Source of the DNA: Metaphire vulgaris
Lineage: Eukaryota > Annelida > Clitellata > Crassiclitellata > Megascolecidae
Length of the DNA: 64,000 bases
Assembly (NCBI GenBank): GCA_018105865.1
Contig: CM030836.1
Location: 1,054,001-1,118,000, forward strand
Direction of reading: 5' to 3'
Every line of letters starts with the position of its first letter. Position 1 is the stretch's first letter. This document shows, one piece after another, positions 1 through 13,334 of the stretch. The position numbers were made by a program, and so were the translations under genes. The notes beneath the pieces are model-generated. The model was not told where the DNA came from and searched no databases. It saw only the letters and a program-made list of their open reading frames with translations.

Positions 1-3000
1 TGCTGTTGGTCTCCACGTAGAAGATTCCTCTTGCCGGATATTTATCTGCATAGAATCCCATACTCTGAACCGGTTGATCTGTCTTCTCACAGGAATCCTA
101 CCAGAAGGTTGAAAAGCAAATAGATAAAATAGTTATGGATATAAAAGCTAGAGGTATAAATATACAAATTACCGAATCAAACAGGTGAATTTCATCAATG
201 AAAGTTAAGCGGCTTCACGAACAACTTTGAAACTGCTTCTCCCGGCTTCTAGTTTTGCGGTCAAATATCTACAGATTCATCCAATGCGTTCCATAATACA
301 CCCAGGCTCTTCGCTTCATAGACGATATCAAAGCCTGATTCTAAGCAAAATACACGTCTTCCCTTTCCGACCGCAACTACCCGGTTCCGTAACCTATCCT
401 TTGCACCTAAGCTTTCTCGTCCTCCTGTATGTCGAAATCTCCAAGTTGACAGCTGTCAACATCTATTAGGAACCCTGTTGATTTTATCATAGTAAGAAGA
501 AAAACGGAGAAAATGATATTACACGTACTTGAGCTACAGTATAACAGTAGTCAAGACAGGTCATTAGCAGCGGAGTGTAGTTCCTAGATTTTTGATCTCG
601 ATGCACTCGTTATTAAACACACCGCAACTGTTATCAACTCTCATAATTAATCATTGACTAATCGAATTTTAGCTCTTTTTATCTTCTCTAATTTTGTGTT
701 CCTCTCTAAATTGGCCATTTAAAAGCAAAGTCAACTGAAGTAAATGAAACATTGAATGGCAAAACAACGATGATGAGGATGCCACTTACTAGACCAAACC
801 ATTCATAATAACTTAGGCATCTGGTTTCTAGAGATACACTAAGTTATGCTATTCACACGCAATTGTTTCTAATAAGTTCAGATGCAGTAAAATGCGAATG
901 AATTTGCTTTGTAACCGGTAGTTCTGTATAATCTGAGCAGATGTAGTTGGAGAGAAAACACGGATTCTCCTGAACAGATTCTATGTATAAACTATGAGCC
1001 CGTATGTGGCTGCATGAAATGGAGGGATCTGAAACTAGAATGAACAACTGGCACATAATTTTTTAGAAAGACATATCGATATTGCAGCAATATTGAACGA
1101 ATGCACGATTAAATAATACAAATATTAGATAACAGCAATGAGATAAGTATCTAGTCAAAATCTGTGCCTGGCTCATTTGATTTCGTAATTCTGTGATGCT
1201 ATAAAAAGACAAACATAGATTGTTTCACAATATATCTGGCATCACCCATCGACTAAAATTGACAAACTGTCGGAGATAATCACATCAATATAACTTCAAC
1301 ACATCGGTAATTATTTTATGCCACAGTGTGAAAATGAACCTTGAGTAATATCGAGCTTGGCTATAGACAAGCAGCCTGGTTGATCTCTGCCTCCATTTGC
1401 GTAGAAGTCCACGTGACCTAACGGTCTGAATGCTCCGGCCCCACCTACGTACAGCGGACGCCCATTCGTATGTATAACATCAACAAAGATGGCGCAGGAT
1501 GGATTTACACCAGCAGACACGTCCCTGTCTTCAAACGATGGACCAGCAGGATCCAGAGCTATGAATAGGGAAAATATCGGTTATCATTAATTAATATATT
1601 AGAGTGTAAAGCGAGTATAATAAGCGATGCGCTGCAAGAATGAGAAGCCGAACTTGTGAACATTATGTTATGACTAATACCTTTCAAGTCATCTCATAAG
1701 CTACTCTTTTCTACAGTAAACTTCTCATCAGAAATTTCGGAAAGTTTATTAACCAAAGCAGAAAATAAAATCATTTTCAAAGTTAATTCTATTACATGGC
1801 CTCGAAAGAATGAATGCCATTTCGACCGTAACCATCACTTAATTTCACAATTCAATTCACAAGATTTTAACAGAAAAGTGTTATTGTGTGATTGATCAAA
1901 CGAGAGAGGAATGAATCATTGATCTTTAGAAGCTTCGAGTTAAGAATGGGAGCGCAATGTTGCAGAATTAACCGTTCGAGGATTTATTAAATATATCAAT
2001 AACAGGGCTTAGAGTGGCTTAGTAGGGTCTGCCCTGTGTGAGAATCAGTATTACAATTAGGCCTACAGTGTACGTAAACTACATAGTAGTTGTTATAATC
2101 ATTATAAATTTTTCAAAAGTAGCGTAATAACAACTTATTATTTTTTTATTTATTTATATGTATTATTGTTTCTGTTTTCACTTGTCATTTTTTTGAAGCA
2201 ACGCCTGATATTTATGTTAAGTTGCCCTTTCATAAAAACAGCTTTTGCTACGAAAATATTTTGTCAAACCAATTATGTTCATTGTTTGAATAACAGTCAT
2301 TTGAAAATTAATATTCTGCGTTTATATTGCGCATAGACCATGCTTTAGCGCCAATCACTTTAGAAATGAGTTGTTATCAATCGCGTTCTCTAATATGCGT
2401 TACTAGTATTTATAATCAGTGGACGCGAATACCTGTTATTCGACCAAATTGTCCAAACTGTCCTGCATGACCACAGGTGTGAGCTCCAAGGCTGTGTCCA
2501 ACGCAATACTGCTTGCTTCTGGATGAACCTCCTTTTTTGATGGTGTAATTTGAGACGAGGGCGATCCATGCTCCCACTGTCCTTGTCTCTGACGCTGCTT
2601 GAGGATAAATCGGGTTGAATGAACCTAATGCCCAGTCTACAGTGATCACGTTGTAGTCACCCTGAAACGTTACATTGCATATTTTAAATAAATAATTTAG
2701 TTACGAAAGATCTAAGACTACATATTTCGAGCAGACACTGGAAAACATCTCTGACACAAATCTATTTGCTACAACTAAAATAATTCTTATCATAACCGGT
2801 GAAATGTGTTCATTTATATCGAAATCTATGTCGAAGTCTAGTCGATATGAAACAGATTGCAATTTAACACACAGAACCAAACGAAGTCGCCTTATTAAAT
2901 CAACCTAGGCGAAACGCAAGGTCAATACATAATAATACATTATTCATAGGCCCTACCTTACGTATCAAGTACAAAGCAAATGTTATTGGAAGCTAAAATT

Positions 3001-6000
3001 ATTTTTTACACTTACGTTCTGAATATAATAGTCTTATAATAAATGAGTAAATAATATAATAATAATAACTATAATGAAAGTGATAATAAATAATAATAAA
3101 TCAAATAATTAATTTGGTGAGAAGGTCTAAGAATGTTGTTCTGCTTTAAATTTGCTTTCGATGGAAGGAATTTCCGAATGATGTGCAGATCCTTGTCTTT
3201 AATTGCCGGGAACAATCTTTGTTCAGCTGTGCTGTCATGTCATCAAAGTTAGGAATGATATTTAGAACAACATTTCTGTTACTAACAATGATCCCTTTGA
3301 GCAAAAGTAGATCCTCGTGAGCACAAATAGCTTGTGGCCCAAATCCTGTGAGCACTGAGCAGTGAACAAGGTCATTTCAAACCATGTCAAAGACAAATGA
3401 CCACTTTACGAGTACCAAATTTTAGCACTTAGGCCCCAGCAGAGTTGTACAGATAAACCTACCAACAGCATAGATTGTTGCACCACATAACATTATTAAC
3501 ATTATTAAATTGTGAAACAGTGTGTGTGTGTGGCACATTCTACTACATCTGTGGATCACAATATGCGTGCGCAAAGTTTGATAATTACCCGTGCACAACT
3601 GAATATCTTTGTGCCCAACATATCAACCTTCAGGGATTCCTTAGAGGGAACATTGGTCACTAATACAATACTCGATTGTTTTAGGATAAACGTGTTTAAT
3701 TATTGTAATTTAGTACATTTTAAAATGTATCGACGTAAAAATGCCGTTCAAAATGCATTAAAATGTATGATAACCAGCTGTAGAGCGTTGTCCTTGATTT
3801 GAGACATCCATGGCGAAGATTTGGCAGAACTAATAAATCCATGGACAATGTATATTGTTGTAGCATTCCCGTTGAAATTCGAGCTGCAAGTTACAATATT
3901 TATACTTCTAGATAGCAGAGCAGGACTCTTACCAGCAAATTCAGTTCAGCTTATTTATCGTGAATAAAGGAGGCCTTTCTATCACGAAATAATATAATTC
4001 GGTACCCCAACATTTGCGCCCCAACAAATGCGCGATCGACAAAAGCGCAAAGACTTGGTTATGACCACAATTCTAAACATAACCCTAGCTCTAACCCCGA
4101 ACCTAACTCTAATCACAATCCTCTATAAAACACTAAGTATCTCCTCTAATTAGTTCACATGATCAACGAACGACCAAAACACTAATCATCTCGGCTAGTC
4201 TCCTTCTATAATGATAAGCAAGAAATCCCTTACAGAGCAATAATAATTATATCAACGAACATCGCGCAAATGTCGGTGCGCATTTGACCGGACACGTATA
4301 CTTCTAATTCTGACTAATTAATTATTAATAGCGGAACCATCTAACATACGGTATGTAGTCCGCTGTGATAGTTTCGCCATTGTCCGGGTTTCGTCGAGTA
4401 TAAAGTTGCATATCAATGAATAGTAGTCTAGGACATCGTGGAAGAGGAAGACCAACGTATGGAGGCGCATTGCTAAAGCACATGTTGTCCAGCTCAGGAC
4501 AACAAATTCTGTTGCACAAGACATCAAAAATAAAAGATGGATCAAAGACATGTTAATAGAGTTTTAAAAAATTGAAAAAACCGCAGATACATAAGCTATA
4601 TGAATAATCACAGTCACCACCGTTGAAAGGCATCATGTCACTAGGAGCAAGAGGGGGTGGGTCGGGCCCATATCCGTCCTGAAATGAATTTATGTAAAAC
4701 CGATGTGTTGTTAAAACACATAAGACACGGAGGATTGATTATTTCTCCCATGCGCTCAGTCACCCACGACCCACAGAAATCAAAAGAAGCGTCCACATCT
4801 CTCGAGGTCCCAAGTGTACCGTCAGACAAAGTAATCAACCTAATTTATATAGAGCTTGTGTGGCTTAATTCCATCAAATTGGCCTTTTCTCTGGTGACTT
4901 TTCTCATCAATTCCCTTCTGTCATCTCCTGTATTTCTGTGACTACCCTATTGTTGTGCATGTTTTGATAATTGTGTTCGGCTGCTTTGCCAAGTACTTAT
5001 TATTGGCGTAGACGGCTACTGCAGCTTTACTGTCTGACGCCGCCAAAATATCAGAGCACAGCGAACCTTGATACATTAAACAGACGATTTTAACTTCCAC
5101 TCTGTGATGGCGACATGCGACTGTCTGAGAAATAGAATCTCTGACAGCCCCAGTATTGAACCCGGGCCGATAGAACAGCTTCCGGTTTCAGAGCCTACGT
5201 ACGCTCTACCTAGAGAACCACCGAGACAGACGATGACACTGCATTATTTTTAATCTTGCAAAGCAATGATTATTATCAGTTGATGAGGCATATTGTTCCA
5301 CACAAAACACGGATTCAAAGGATCAACGTCAAATGATAAGCCACTCGGAAATTTCAGTACGCAAACACCTTGTTTTGATAGTGGACAGTTTGCAATGTTT
5401 ATATACTACAGTGTAAATAAATATAGGTCTGTGCTGAAATGATTTATTATATGATGCAAAACTTCATTTTCCAAAAGCAACCTCCGTCGTTTGGCTAATA
5501 AGTAATAATGGGAAAGTACAGTAACTCAATAAATTAGGTAAATTGCCGACAATGAACAAGCGACACCTTACATCGATTAACTAATTTTCATTTTCATTTG
5601 GGTGCTCTACAGTCCACAAGAACGTAGTTTGCAAGGCAAGAAAAACTCCAATGATGTATATTTTACTGCGGGCGATTGACCACTGCGGACGATTGACCAA
5701 GCTAACGAGATTTGGCTTTATCGCAGTTGTCGGCCTTAGCGCATGCCTAGCTATGTCTCTGGCTCTAGGCTTCCTTCACGCGCTTGGTAGGATTGCCAGC
5801 GGTCTTTGACGACATGACAAATTCAAAAATCGACAGCGCAGTGATTTCTGGGAGCCGTTTCGGATAGAGGCGTCCGTAATCACACGTAACCAGTGGCTTT
5901 TATCCCTTTTTAAGGCAGGCACAGCTGCGCCCGGGGAAAAATGGGGGGGGGACATTTTGCTACTAATCTGAACTGAACCGAGACTGATATTGATTCAAAA

Positions 6001-7332
6001 TAACACTGACCGTGAAGTAATCAATGATGGCTATGCCTAACACAAAGGATGAAAAGCTGAATATAATACTAAGTCTGCAAGGGAGCAAATTAGCAGGGGA
6101 AATTGTGATTTCGGGGGTTGTAATTTTTTTGGGGGAATTGAGCCCGGCTGCAAGGGGATAGAAGCCGCTGCACGTAACAGACAAACTGATCTCATAACAT
6201 ATCTCCGTGCTGTACTTGCCCATCTCTCCTTCACTTAGGGCGTTTGCTGTTATTTTTTTAATGAATTTTGAATTTATTATCCGAATGTTCTTGCTTTTAT
6301 TCTAGCGAAATTGCAAAATAGCTAAGATATACGAGCCTGAGTTCCAATAATAAAGAATAGTTAAAGTAAAAACGTCCTTTATAGGTAGTTTCTCCCGTAG
6401 TCGTTAGGTGGCGCTACTAGGTAAGGCAGATAATGACCAGAAATTAGTTAAAATTGAGCACACCGTCTTTAAGGTAGTGTGGGAGCCCTATAAATATAAT
6501 TCCCATAAACTGGTAATGGGCCGATGGACTGAGGTCAAACTCGGATTGCCAAATAAGTGGATCTTCCGCTTTTAACGGGAGCAGGCACTACATTTCCGCT
6601 AGCGAAGCGTTGGATACACCGCGAAAGCGGTTCCCAAGTGGTGGGTATGCCCCACTAAAGATAAATCGCGACGCGGTATGAGTGGGAATGAGCCCGGTAG
6701 AAGGTCCGGTAGATCCCTAGGTAGTACCTGAAGAGTTGCCCACCGTGAAGCAGTATCTGAGTCGGCCAACATATAGAGGTAGTGCCTGAGATAGCAGAGG
6801 CAAAGATAGTACTTGAGATAGATGAAATGGAGGTTGTACGCGGAAGCCAAATTGGTCGTACATGAAAGAATACCTAAGGTAATACTCGGGAATTACTAAG
6901 AGAGAGAGAGAGAAAGAGAGAGAACAAGAAATAGAGAGAGAGAGAGAGAAAACAGAAATCAGCCATAATATAGTAAAACCTTAGACCAGAAGCTAAGTCG
7001 ACAACCCACGCTCCTTAATTGAGTAGCGAGCGAGTGTCAACCATCCTGGTACGTAGGCCCGACCCAATGTATACGAAAGTTGGTTTTACTACTGATAAGT
7101 TTTAATTAAAGCTGCAGTTAATTCGTCTGATCAATCGTCCGCAATGATCAATCGTCCGGTGATCATTTACCCTAAGACCAAATGCAGGAAGGTCGTATGA
7201 AGAATATGATAGTACTAATGGCAATCAGACTTACTCTAGGATTGGGAGGGATGGTAATCCATTGACGCCATTCAGTAATAGGATCATGCTTACAAACCAC
7301 TTCATCTTGGATTTCACCGCCAATTCTTTCGT
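1..7332 (-). CDS. Secreted pancreatic-lipase-family enzyme, copy A (3' end cut by window edge)
   Basis: Predicted secreted lipase or phospholipase A1 of the pancreatic lipase superfamily, assembled from seven minus-strand exons. Coding parts are 7305-7235, 4508-4350, 3883-3775, 2661-2433, 1558-1340, 1028-916 and 85-1; exon 1 starts at an acceptor (7332), so an upstream 5'UTR exon is likely. Every junction is GT-AG and the phases agree. Exon 1 encodes a signal peptide (MKWFVSMILLLNGVNG). Exon 2 has the N-terminal Cys region and LYTRRNP. Exon 3 has IVHGF, which supplies the oxyanion strand in this family. Exon 4 has VDW and the nucleophile elbow GHSLGAH (Ser about residue 170). Exon 5 has LDPAGP (Asp about 192) and FVDVIHT. 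Exon 6 has CSHIRAH (His about 270). Exon 7 has MGFYADKYPARGIFYVET and runs off the window about 30 codons in. No disabling mutation was seen. Substrate is unknown. Splice sites are predictions. Confidence 0.85.
4001..4310. mobile_element. MITE-like foldback insertion specific to lipase copy A
   Basis: The left end CATTTGCGCCCCAACAAATG is mirrored at the right by GCGCAAATGTCGGTGCGCAT. The paralogous site in unit B (about 18,525-18,550) reads straight through. TA next to both ends may be the target duplication. Confidence 0.55.
5060..5235 (-). repeat. tRNA-derived SINE, unit A
   Basis: On the minus strand there is an A-box-like CTAGGTAGAGCG and a B-box-like GGTTCAATACTGG, followed by a conserved non-tRNA body. 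The paralogous copy is at 19,280-19,455, so the insertion predates the lipase duplication. Confidence 0.55.
5669..7165. mobile_element. Older inverted-repeat element in lipase intron-1/5' region, unit A
   Basis: GGGCGATTGACCACTGCGG and GGACGATTGACCA (5671-5699) reappear inverted at 7129-7164 as GATCAATCGTCCGCAATGAT and AATCGTCCGGTGATC. The paralogous pair in unit B is at about 20090-20118 and 32921-33001, so the element predates the lipase duplication. It now contains an LTR in unit A and the 11.5-kb element plus a LINE in unit B. The right repeat lies about 70 bp downstream (gene sense) of lipase exon 1. Confidence 0.5.
6301..7068. mobile_element. Solo-LTR-like element, copy 1
   Basis: About 770 bp, homologous over its length to 49318-50209. 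It has an internal TATA-like box (CCCTATAAATATAA near 6489), a shared block TACATTTCCGCTAG, a GA-rich simple repeat (6900-6952) and a shared end region. Its 5' TG appears mutated to TC. It is absent from the paralogous site in unit B. No internal retroviral-type genes are adjacent. Confidence 0.55.
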
Positions 7333-7829
7333 CTGCAAAGAATTAATGAAAAATAATCTGTCAAGAACATTAATCAAGATGTCCTTCAAGAAGGTCTAAG
7401 TGCAGTCCAAAAGAACCACGAATGTTTGTTATATTATATTATACTATGCTATACCAGATCAGCAGCATGCAATAAATGCGAAATACATTGATTTTAATAT
7501 GATTTATATATCATTTTAAAACCAATGTATTTGGCAATGCGATGGCGTCATCAAACGCCGGTTCCTTGATTGTGTAGATATTTCATTTCTCAGTGTGACT
7601 ACCAAATATCATAGCTGTATCACTGTGCAGACTCAGTTAGAGCAGTTAATATATGCTAAGGTGTTAAAGACAATGGACCCAAGTTCAAGGAGCCATAAGC
7701 ATGACATATGTGCCATGAGCATGACATACAAAAGTCAGAAATAAAATGAATATAAGAGCACTCATGATTTAGCAAAAACATCATGGCAATGGATGCAATG
7801 TGTTTGCTCTTATGTTGTTCATGTTTTTG

Positions 7830-7832
<3 letters not shown>

Positions 7833-7891
<59 letters not shown>

Positions 7892-7941
7892 GCTTTTACT
7901 GGATCAATTTAGTGAGCAAGTGCATTTATTTATTTAATCTA

Positions 7942-8010
<69 letters not shown>
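7833..8010. repeat. AT and ATT microsatellites
   Basis: An AT tract (7833-7889) and an ATT tract (7945-8010). The ATT tract is shared with unit B (33,543-33,651), where it is longer. Confidence 0.9.
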
Positions 8011-8012
<2 letters not shown>

Positions 8013-8157
8013 TTCATCAGTAAGAAAGCCAATTTTCTGCGTTGGACAGGTGTTAACGCTACGCTGGTTCACTCAACAATGACAAGCTGTTCGTTCTCTT
8101 GGCGTTGATATGGATTGAAAACTCTTAGGCCTAAACGAACTCTTTTCTTTCACGGCT

Positions 8158-8340
8158 CAGTGGCGGCTCCACTGGGGAGGCAGAGGGCCCGTGCCTCCCC
8201 ATTGAGTGCCTGCCCCAGTGGCCCCAAGTTGGGACTCTATACTTAATGCTACATACATTAAACAACAAATGGTTGGCCCCCATGATTAGAAGTTGCCACC
8301 CCAACGCCCCCCCACTTACCAAGTCCTAGAGCCGCCACTG
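8158..8340. mobile_element. hAT-type MITE with 8-bp TSD TCACGGCT
   Basis: TIRs CAGTGGCGGCTC and GAGCCGCCACTG. A perfect 8-bp duplication TCACGGCT lies at 8150-8157 and 8341-8348. The paralogous site at about 33,769 has a single TTTCACGGCTGTG, the empty site. 183 bp, non-autonomous. Confidence 0.9.
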
Positions 8341-8647
8341 TCACGGCTGTGGTAGAGTTGAATTTTATTAAATAGTAGGTCATGTTTTAAATGGCATGTG
8401 TTGCACGGCTTCTATTGGCAAAATCAGAGCAAGGTTGATGGATAGACAACTGCAGGCTGCGTCTTTTAATATTGGCCATAAACCTCCGTCTTATGACTAA
8501 TTGACTATTCTGTCCAAAATCATTCAAACTGCGTAGAGGCCATTGCTCTAGGCTATGCTCCATCTAAGCTGCGTAGGCGCGCGACAGCTTTATACCTGCT
8601 TGGTATTCATTCTAATACCCCATGCAGAGCTTTTTCTTTTGAAAGAC

Positions 8648-8648
<1 letters not shown>

Positions 8649-8711
<63 letters not shown>
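8649..8711. repeat. AAT microsatellite
   Basis: About 21 AAT copies near the end of the duplicated unit A. Absent from unit B at the matching place (about 34,095). Confidence 0.9.
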
Positions 8712-8714
<3 letters not shown>

Positions 8715-8799
8715 GATTTAAAGTGGCTTTGGAGGCTAACTATGCTTGTCTGAGAACTTGGCTTGCGCAAATCGTTTACAGCACTGTTCACGTAAAATA

Positions 8800-9240
8800 G
8801 GTTTTAAAAACACGATTGTAAAAAACAGAAATATTTTATCCTTACACAGTTCAGTATCAATACTGGTTTCCTATTTGAAATTATTGCGCAGGGGAAAATA
8901 AAATTTTACATGGTGCCTTAGAAGTTAGTCCTGTTTTTTGGTATATTTAGGGTGCCGATTTCAAATATTGCACCATAATTTCTCTATCAACTATTTCTTG
9001 AGATAGGGGTCAGATTGGAAGTTCATGATAGTTATATATATATTTGCTTTATGTAGCATTTGATTGCTCTCATCAATTAGTTTTTGTTAATGGTATTTAA
9101 AAGTTCAGAAGAAATTAATTGGAATATGTGCAGTAAAATATATTCTATGAAAATTTTAATTAAGTAAGCGCAATGCATGAACATTGTTTTGAGCTCATTT
9201 TAAACTGCTAGTGAGATTTGCATAGCTAACTTACGGTCGT
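8800..9240. other. Between-unit DNA, nothing recognised
   Basis: AT-rich single-copy-looking sequence between lipase unit A and the repeats that follow. No exon or repeat end was recognised. Confidence 0.4.
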
Positions 9241-9477
9241 CTCCAGGGTTGTTAGTATCGCCGATACTGTATCAACAATGCAGTATCGACGATACTGTTT
9301 AGTATTGCCAATTTAGCATTGCTAATTTAGTATTGCCAATAGTACTGTCGAATTAAATCAAAGGTTTTTGTATTTGCCGATACTTTTTACGATTAAAATT
9401 TTTGATACTCGGTACCAATACTCTTCTATTGCAAACTTATTAATCGACCGTCAAGATAAAGTAAAAATGAAAAGTAG

Positions 9478-9745
9478 GCTAAGTAAAGTCCTTCCCGAGC
9501 TCTCCAAGACTAACCTCAAGAGCGGCGCTGATCTCCGCTTCAAGTTCAAAGGCCCTCAGCCAGGCGACTGGTGCAAGTTACATGATGCGGGGTCAGTGTT
9601 CTCATGGAACACGCCTGCTTAATCCGCGGATTAATCCGCTACTTAGTTGTCACCGCCATATGGCGAAAGAAGGCTGAGTCGGCCATAGGTTTTCTGCGGG
9701 AGTTGAACCCACAACCTTCTGCTTGAGTGTCCAATCCGCCCAAGG
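9478..9745 (-). repeat. tRNA-derived SINE, family 2
   Basis: Minus-strand B box GGTTGTGGGTTCAACTCCC, body with TGAGCCTTCTTTCGCCA-like words, and 3' end ...AAGGACTTTACTT. The same family lies at 17,815-17,930 and 34,730-35,025. Confidence 0.7.
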
Positions 9746-10287
9746 TAAAGCACATTAATTCAAATGTCTATAGCTGTTTACAAGGTTTATATGGAGGGGC
9801 TAAACCCGCTCTATGTATTCGTAATCTTGGTTTCAGAATCAGCGGTTAGAACCAAGGGCGAGGGCATTGTGAAGTAAAGGTGGGAAAGAAATTTACATAC
9901 AGTAAACTCCGCCATAGCCCGGTGGCAAGCCCTGTCAGAGAAAGGAGGAGCCACACGCACAAGCAAACACACACTCAACAAACACAGACGCTAATCTTTT
10001 TTGATACTGACGCTTCTATAAACAAATACATTACGAACGAGCAAACAGCACTACAGATTATTTTTTGAGGTGCTGACTCTAATTAATACGCTGCTGACTC
10101 TAACTTTGGCGCGGCTCGGAAAAGATATAGGCCTAATAACCAACTAAACAGCGATAGGCCTAGTTGCGTGGACCTCACTTGACGAACGTTTTATTCAATT
10201 GGAACAATGCTACAAATAATTCTGAAATTTTGTATCGAATAGAAGATATATCTAATTTTTAAAATTATCTGCCAATAGCTACCGCAG

Positions 10288-10452
10288 TCAGGGGCGTAGC
10301 CATGCATTTTATTTGGGGGTATAAGGGGATTTGAGGGTATAAATCTTAAGAAACTTTGAAAATCTTAAAAAACACAGTAATAATTATAAATAGTCTGATT
10401 TTGGGGTATAGGCCTATATACCGATATTTCTCCCTGTCGCTACGCCCATGAC
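10288..10452. mobile_element. hAT-like MITE
   Basis: TIRs CAGGGGCGTAGC and GCTACGCCCATG. The flanking 8-mers ACCGCAGT and ACCGTAGC are a decayed duplication. No coding capacity. Confidence 0.6.
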
Positions 10453-10799
10453 CGTAGCTCCGGCCTGATCGCCGTCAAGGCCAGAACAGAACGGCGATCA
10501 ATTTATGACCTTGAAGTGGTGGGCATAAATACACATTTCAACGTCAATCGTTGTCGTTGTTAGTTTACTTGCTTATTTGTTTACTTGCTCTTGCTAAAAT
10601 CCGCCGAGGCAATACACATTCATTCAGTTTCATTTTAGTATTGGTATTGACAATACTTTTTCCTACAATATTGGTATTGGTATTGGCAATACCTTTTACC
10701 AGTATTACTAGAAACCCGTCTCTCATTCTACACTCTACAGTGTACACTGTACACTGCCCACTGTCCAACTGCCATTAAAACTGCCATTAAACAGCTTGG

Positions 10800-12590
10800 A
10801 GTGACATTATACTGACAGAGAGGAAATCTCTCAAATTCAACGCCAATTACTTCATTTTCGTTGGTTTGACGGTGGCCTCATTCCAAATGATGTCATCATC
10901 TCTTACACTGCCATCAACGAAAACCATTGTGGCACGGGACAACGCAGCACGGAAAGATCATGTGTTATGTGCAATAATTGTGCATAGTGGAGACTTTGAT
11001 TTTCATATTCTTTTTATATTGAATATCACAACAATTTTTTTGAATATTTAAGTATTCTTTCTGTACTGTATACGTGCTTACTGACCAGACAATCTTTCGC
11101 TAAGTTGATTTGTCGAGGTTATTTTATTCGGTCGAGATATCAATAGGTTTTCACCCTCATTATAAATTATAGAATAGAAAATTAATTATTTGATGATTTT
11201 ATTTAGATGAAACTGTATCTCAGATAATTGATATGCAGACGTCGAGTGACCATCATTTTATGTATTTTTTGAGAGTTTGATTTTGTCCTGAAGTTGGTTT
11301 ACACAAGATCACTCTGTCTGTGGATTGATAAAAGAAGTTTAGTTTATTACATAATTAATTACATAATTGAATAATAATAATAATAATAATCATGAACTGA
11401 TTATGGTGGCATATCGTACAAGTACTACTAGGACACCTTACAACTAAAAAAAACAGTATATACTACAACGTATCCTACAACGTATTGTATTACAATGTAT
11501 TGTAATAGCAATAACAATGCAATTTGATATCATTAACAGACATAACATCTATCATAACATCTATCATGATACTACCTGCTTAGCAAGCGATCCAACTTTC
11601 TGCGTTCACTAGTGGCTGACCGTGACCCAGCTACCTCAACACTGACACGTACAGTATCTTGTTGTTCTATGTCGTGATATAGAGCTAGGATACTGCGCTG
11701 TTTCTACGCCGTCTATTCGCCTACAGTGGAGGCAGATGGAGTGAAATGATTTCGGCTAAAAATGCCATAAACATTTTGATGTGAATTAAACGCAGTCACT
11801 TGTAAAATTTGAAGTTAAAGTAGGTGCAGCTGTGTTTTGTTGAGTTATAAAGGTCAGTCGAACGCTTCTGCTCAATGACAGAAGGGACGAACATAGAAGG
11901 CCAATGTCGACCAACGTGGGTTCATTTACCTCGATATGGCCCAACGAATATTCCGACAGATTCAAATAACAGAACGTTGGAGCATTATAATGTTAGTCTG
12001 GGTCGCTTCAGTTGAACAGTAGTCAACATCACCTGATTTTCAGAATAATGAATATGCAGTGTCACTGTTGAGAGATCCGCGCGAGGATCTGGTTGATCAA
12101 GCTATTGATCGAATGCTGTAAAGATTATCTCTATCCATGTCTTTAGATTCTCCTTACAATCCGCAAATGTTCCCTGAATTATTGTGAGCTTCTAATATAT
12201 CATAACAGAACTGAAACTATTCATTTTTGTTTTAGGTGACGTGCAGAAATATGGCGGCTTCATGTAGGACTATTGCCATCTATGGAGGTGTGTTCTTCGC
12301 GAGACAACTTGAACGACACGAAATGTCATATTATCGACGTTTTAACAAGGGTAATGTGGTTAATTTCAGTTGAGAAAATTTCTCATATCACACTATTTTC
12401 TATGATGCCACCTTTCACTTCAGCCAATACAATCATCAGCTTACATAGCACCTCTTCAAATTGGTCGATAGCTCTAGCGTAACCATGTCCGTAGAATAGG
12501 GAGGGGTGGCATCACAGCCTTTACAGCCGAAAATTGAGGCTAATATGAGATACAAATCGTCGAATTTAGAGCGTATTTTCAGATTATATG
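10800..12590. other. Intergenic DNA, nothing recognised
   Basis: No coding exon, RNA gene or bounded repeat seen, apart from short CAATGTATTG and AACGTATTG words near 11,470-11,500. Confidence 0.4.
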
Positions 12591-12599
12591 ACAACATAG

Positions 12600-12951
12600 G
12601 GGCCGTCCATAAAGTACGTCACTCTCGAGGAGAGGGTATAGGAAAGTGTGACAGTTTGTGACACGGGAGAGGTAAGGGCCAGCGTGACGTCACGCTTTAG
12701 GTCTCAATTGCAAGTATTATCATTTTTGGAAGTTGAATATCTGAGTCGTTGCTGAATATTGAACAAGAAGTTCGAATATATTAAATAGACAACCTGCGTG
12801 ACGTAATTTATCGACGACGCTTTAAGGGGGAGTCCGATATTTTTGACATACTATTTTATGGAGAGAGATAATCCGAGATTTGTGACAGGCTGTGACAGGG
12901 GATAGGGTCGAAATTGGTCAAAAATAGTGTGAGGTACTTCATGGACGGCCC
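12600..12951. mobile_element. MITE, GGGGCYGTCCAT family
   Basis: TIRs GGGGCCGTCCATAAAGTACG and, inverted, GTACTTCATGGACGGCCCC. The interior has CGTGACGTCACGC palindromes. Non-coding. Confidence 0.75.
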
Positions 12952-13334
12952 CATATAGGCAAATCTTCTATCGCAACTAATAAAATTTTCTATCGGTTTT
13001 GCACGAAACTCACGACCAGTGCAACCAGTGGAGACCCTGACGTCTACGTCCATTTGTCCTTCTTTGCTGCTCTAGTGGCCATTTGCTTCTTCTAGACTAT
13101 TTGAACTTGAGATATGTTTACAAAATGTACAGTATCTACAAGCATTAGATTAACCGTGAGTGCATTTAAAAGAGTACAGTGTACATGTAGAATCAAACTC
13201 CCGTCGAATTGCCGATGAAAGTTCATTTGTCAACAAAGAAGCAACTATAAGCAAATGTCGGAAAGCCATCTACGGATGAATGCAAGTGAAGGAATTTTCC
13301 GAAATCCAGGTTGTTCTTTTCCATCGAAGTCAGA

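Larger units (their letters stand above)
9246..10720. mobile_element. Degenerate element with interspersed TATTGGTA/GATACT words
   Basis: GGGTTGTTAGTATCGCCGATAC at the left and GTATTACTAGAAACCC at the right are weakly inverted, with GTATTGGTATTG-type words near both. A SINE and a hAT-like MITE are nested inside. The outer boundaries lack a clear target duplication. Confidence 0.3.

Noticed and set aside
3884..3950. Premature TGA in an extended lipase A exon 3
   Set aside because: The stop is upstream of the acceptor (TTGCAG at 3886-3884) that gives correct phase and family spacing in both copies, so it is intronic.
4641..4838. ORF upstream of lipase A exon 2 as another lipase exon
   Set aside because: The conserved block between units A and B here shifts frame between copies and lacks lipase motifs; the signal exon at 7.3 kb joins exon 2 in phase without it.
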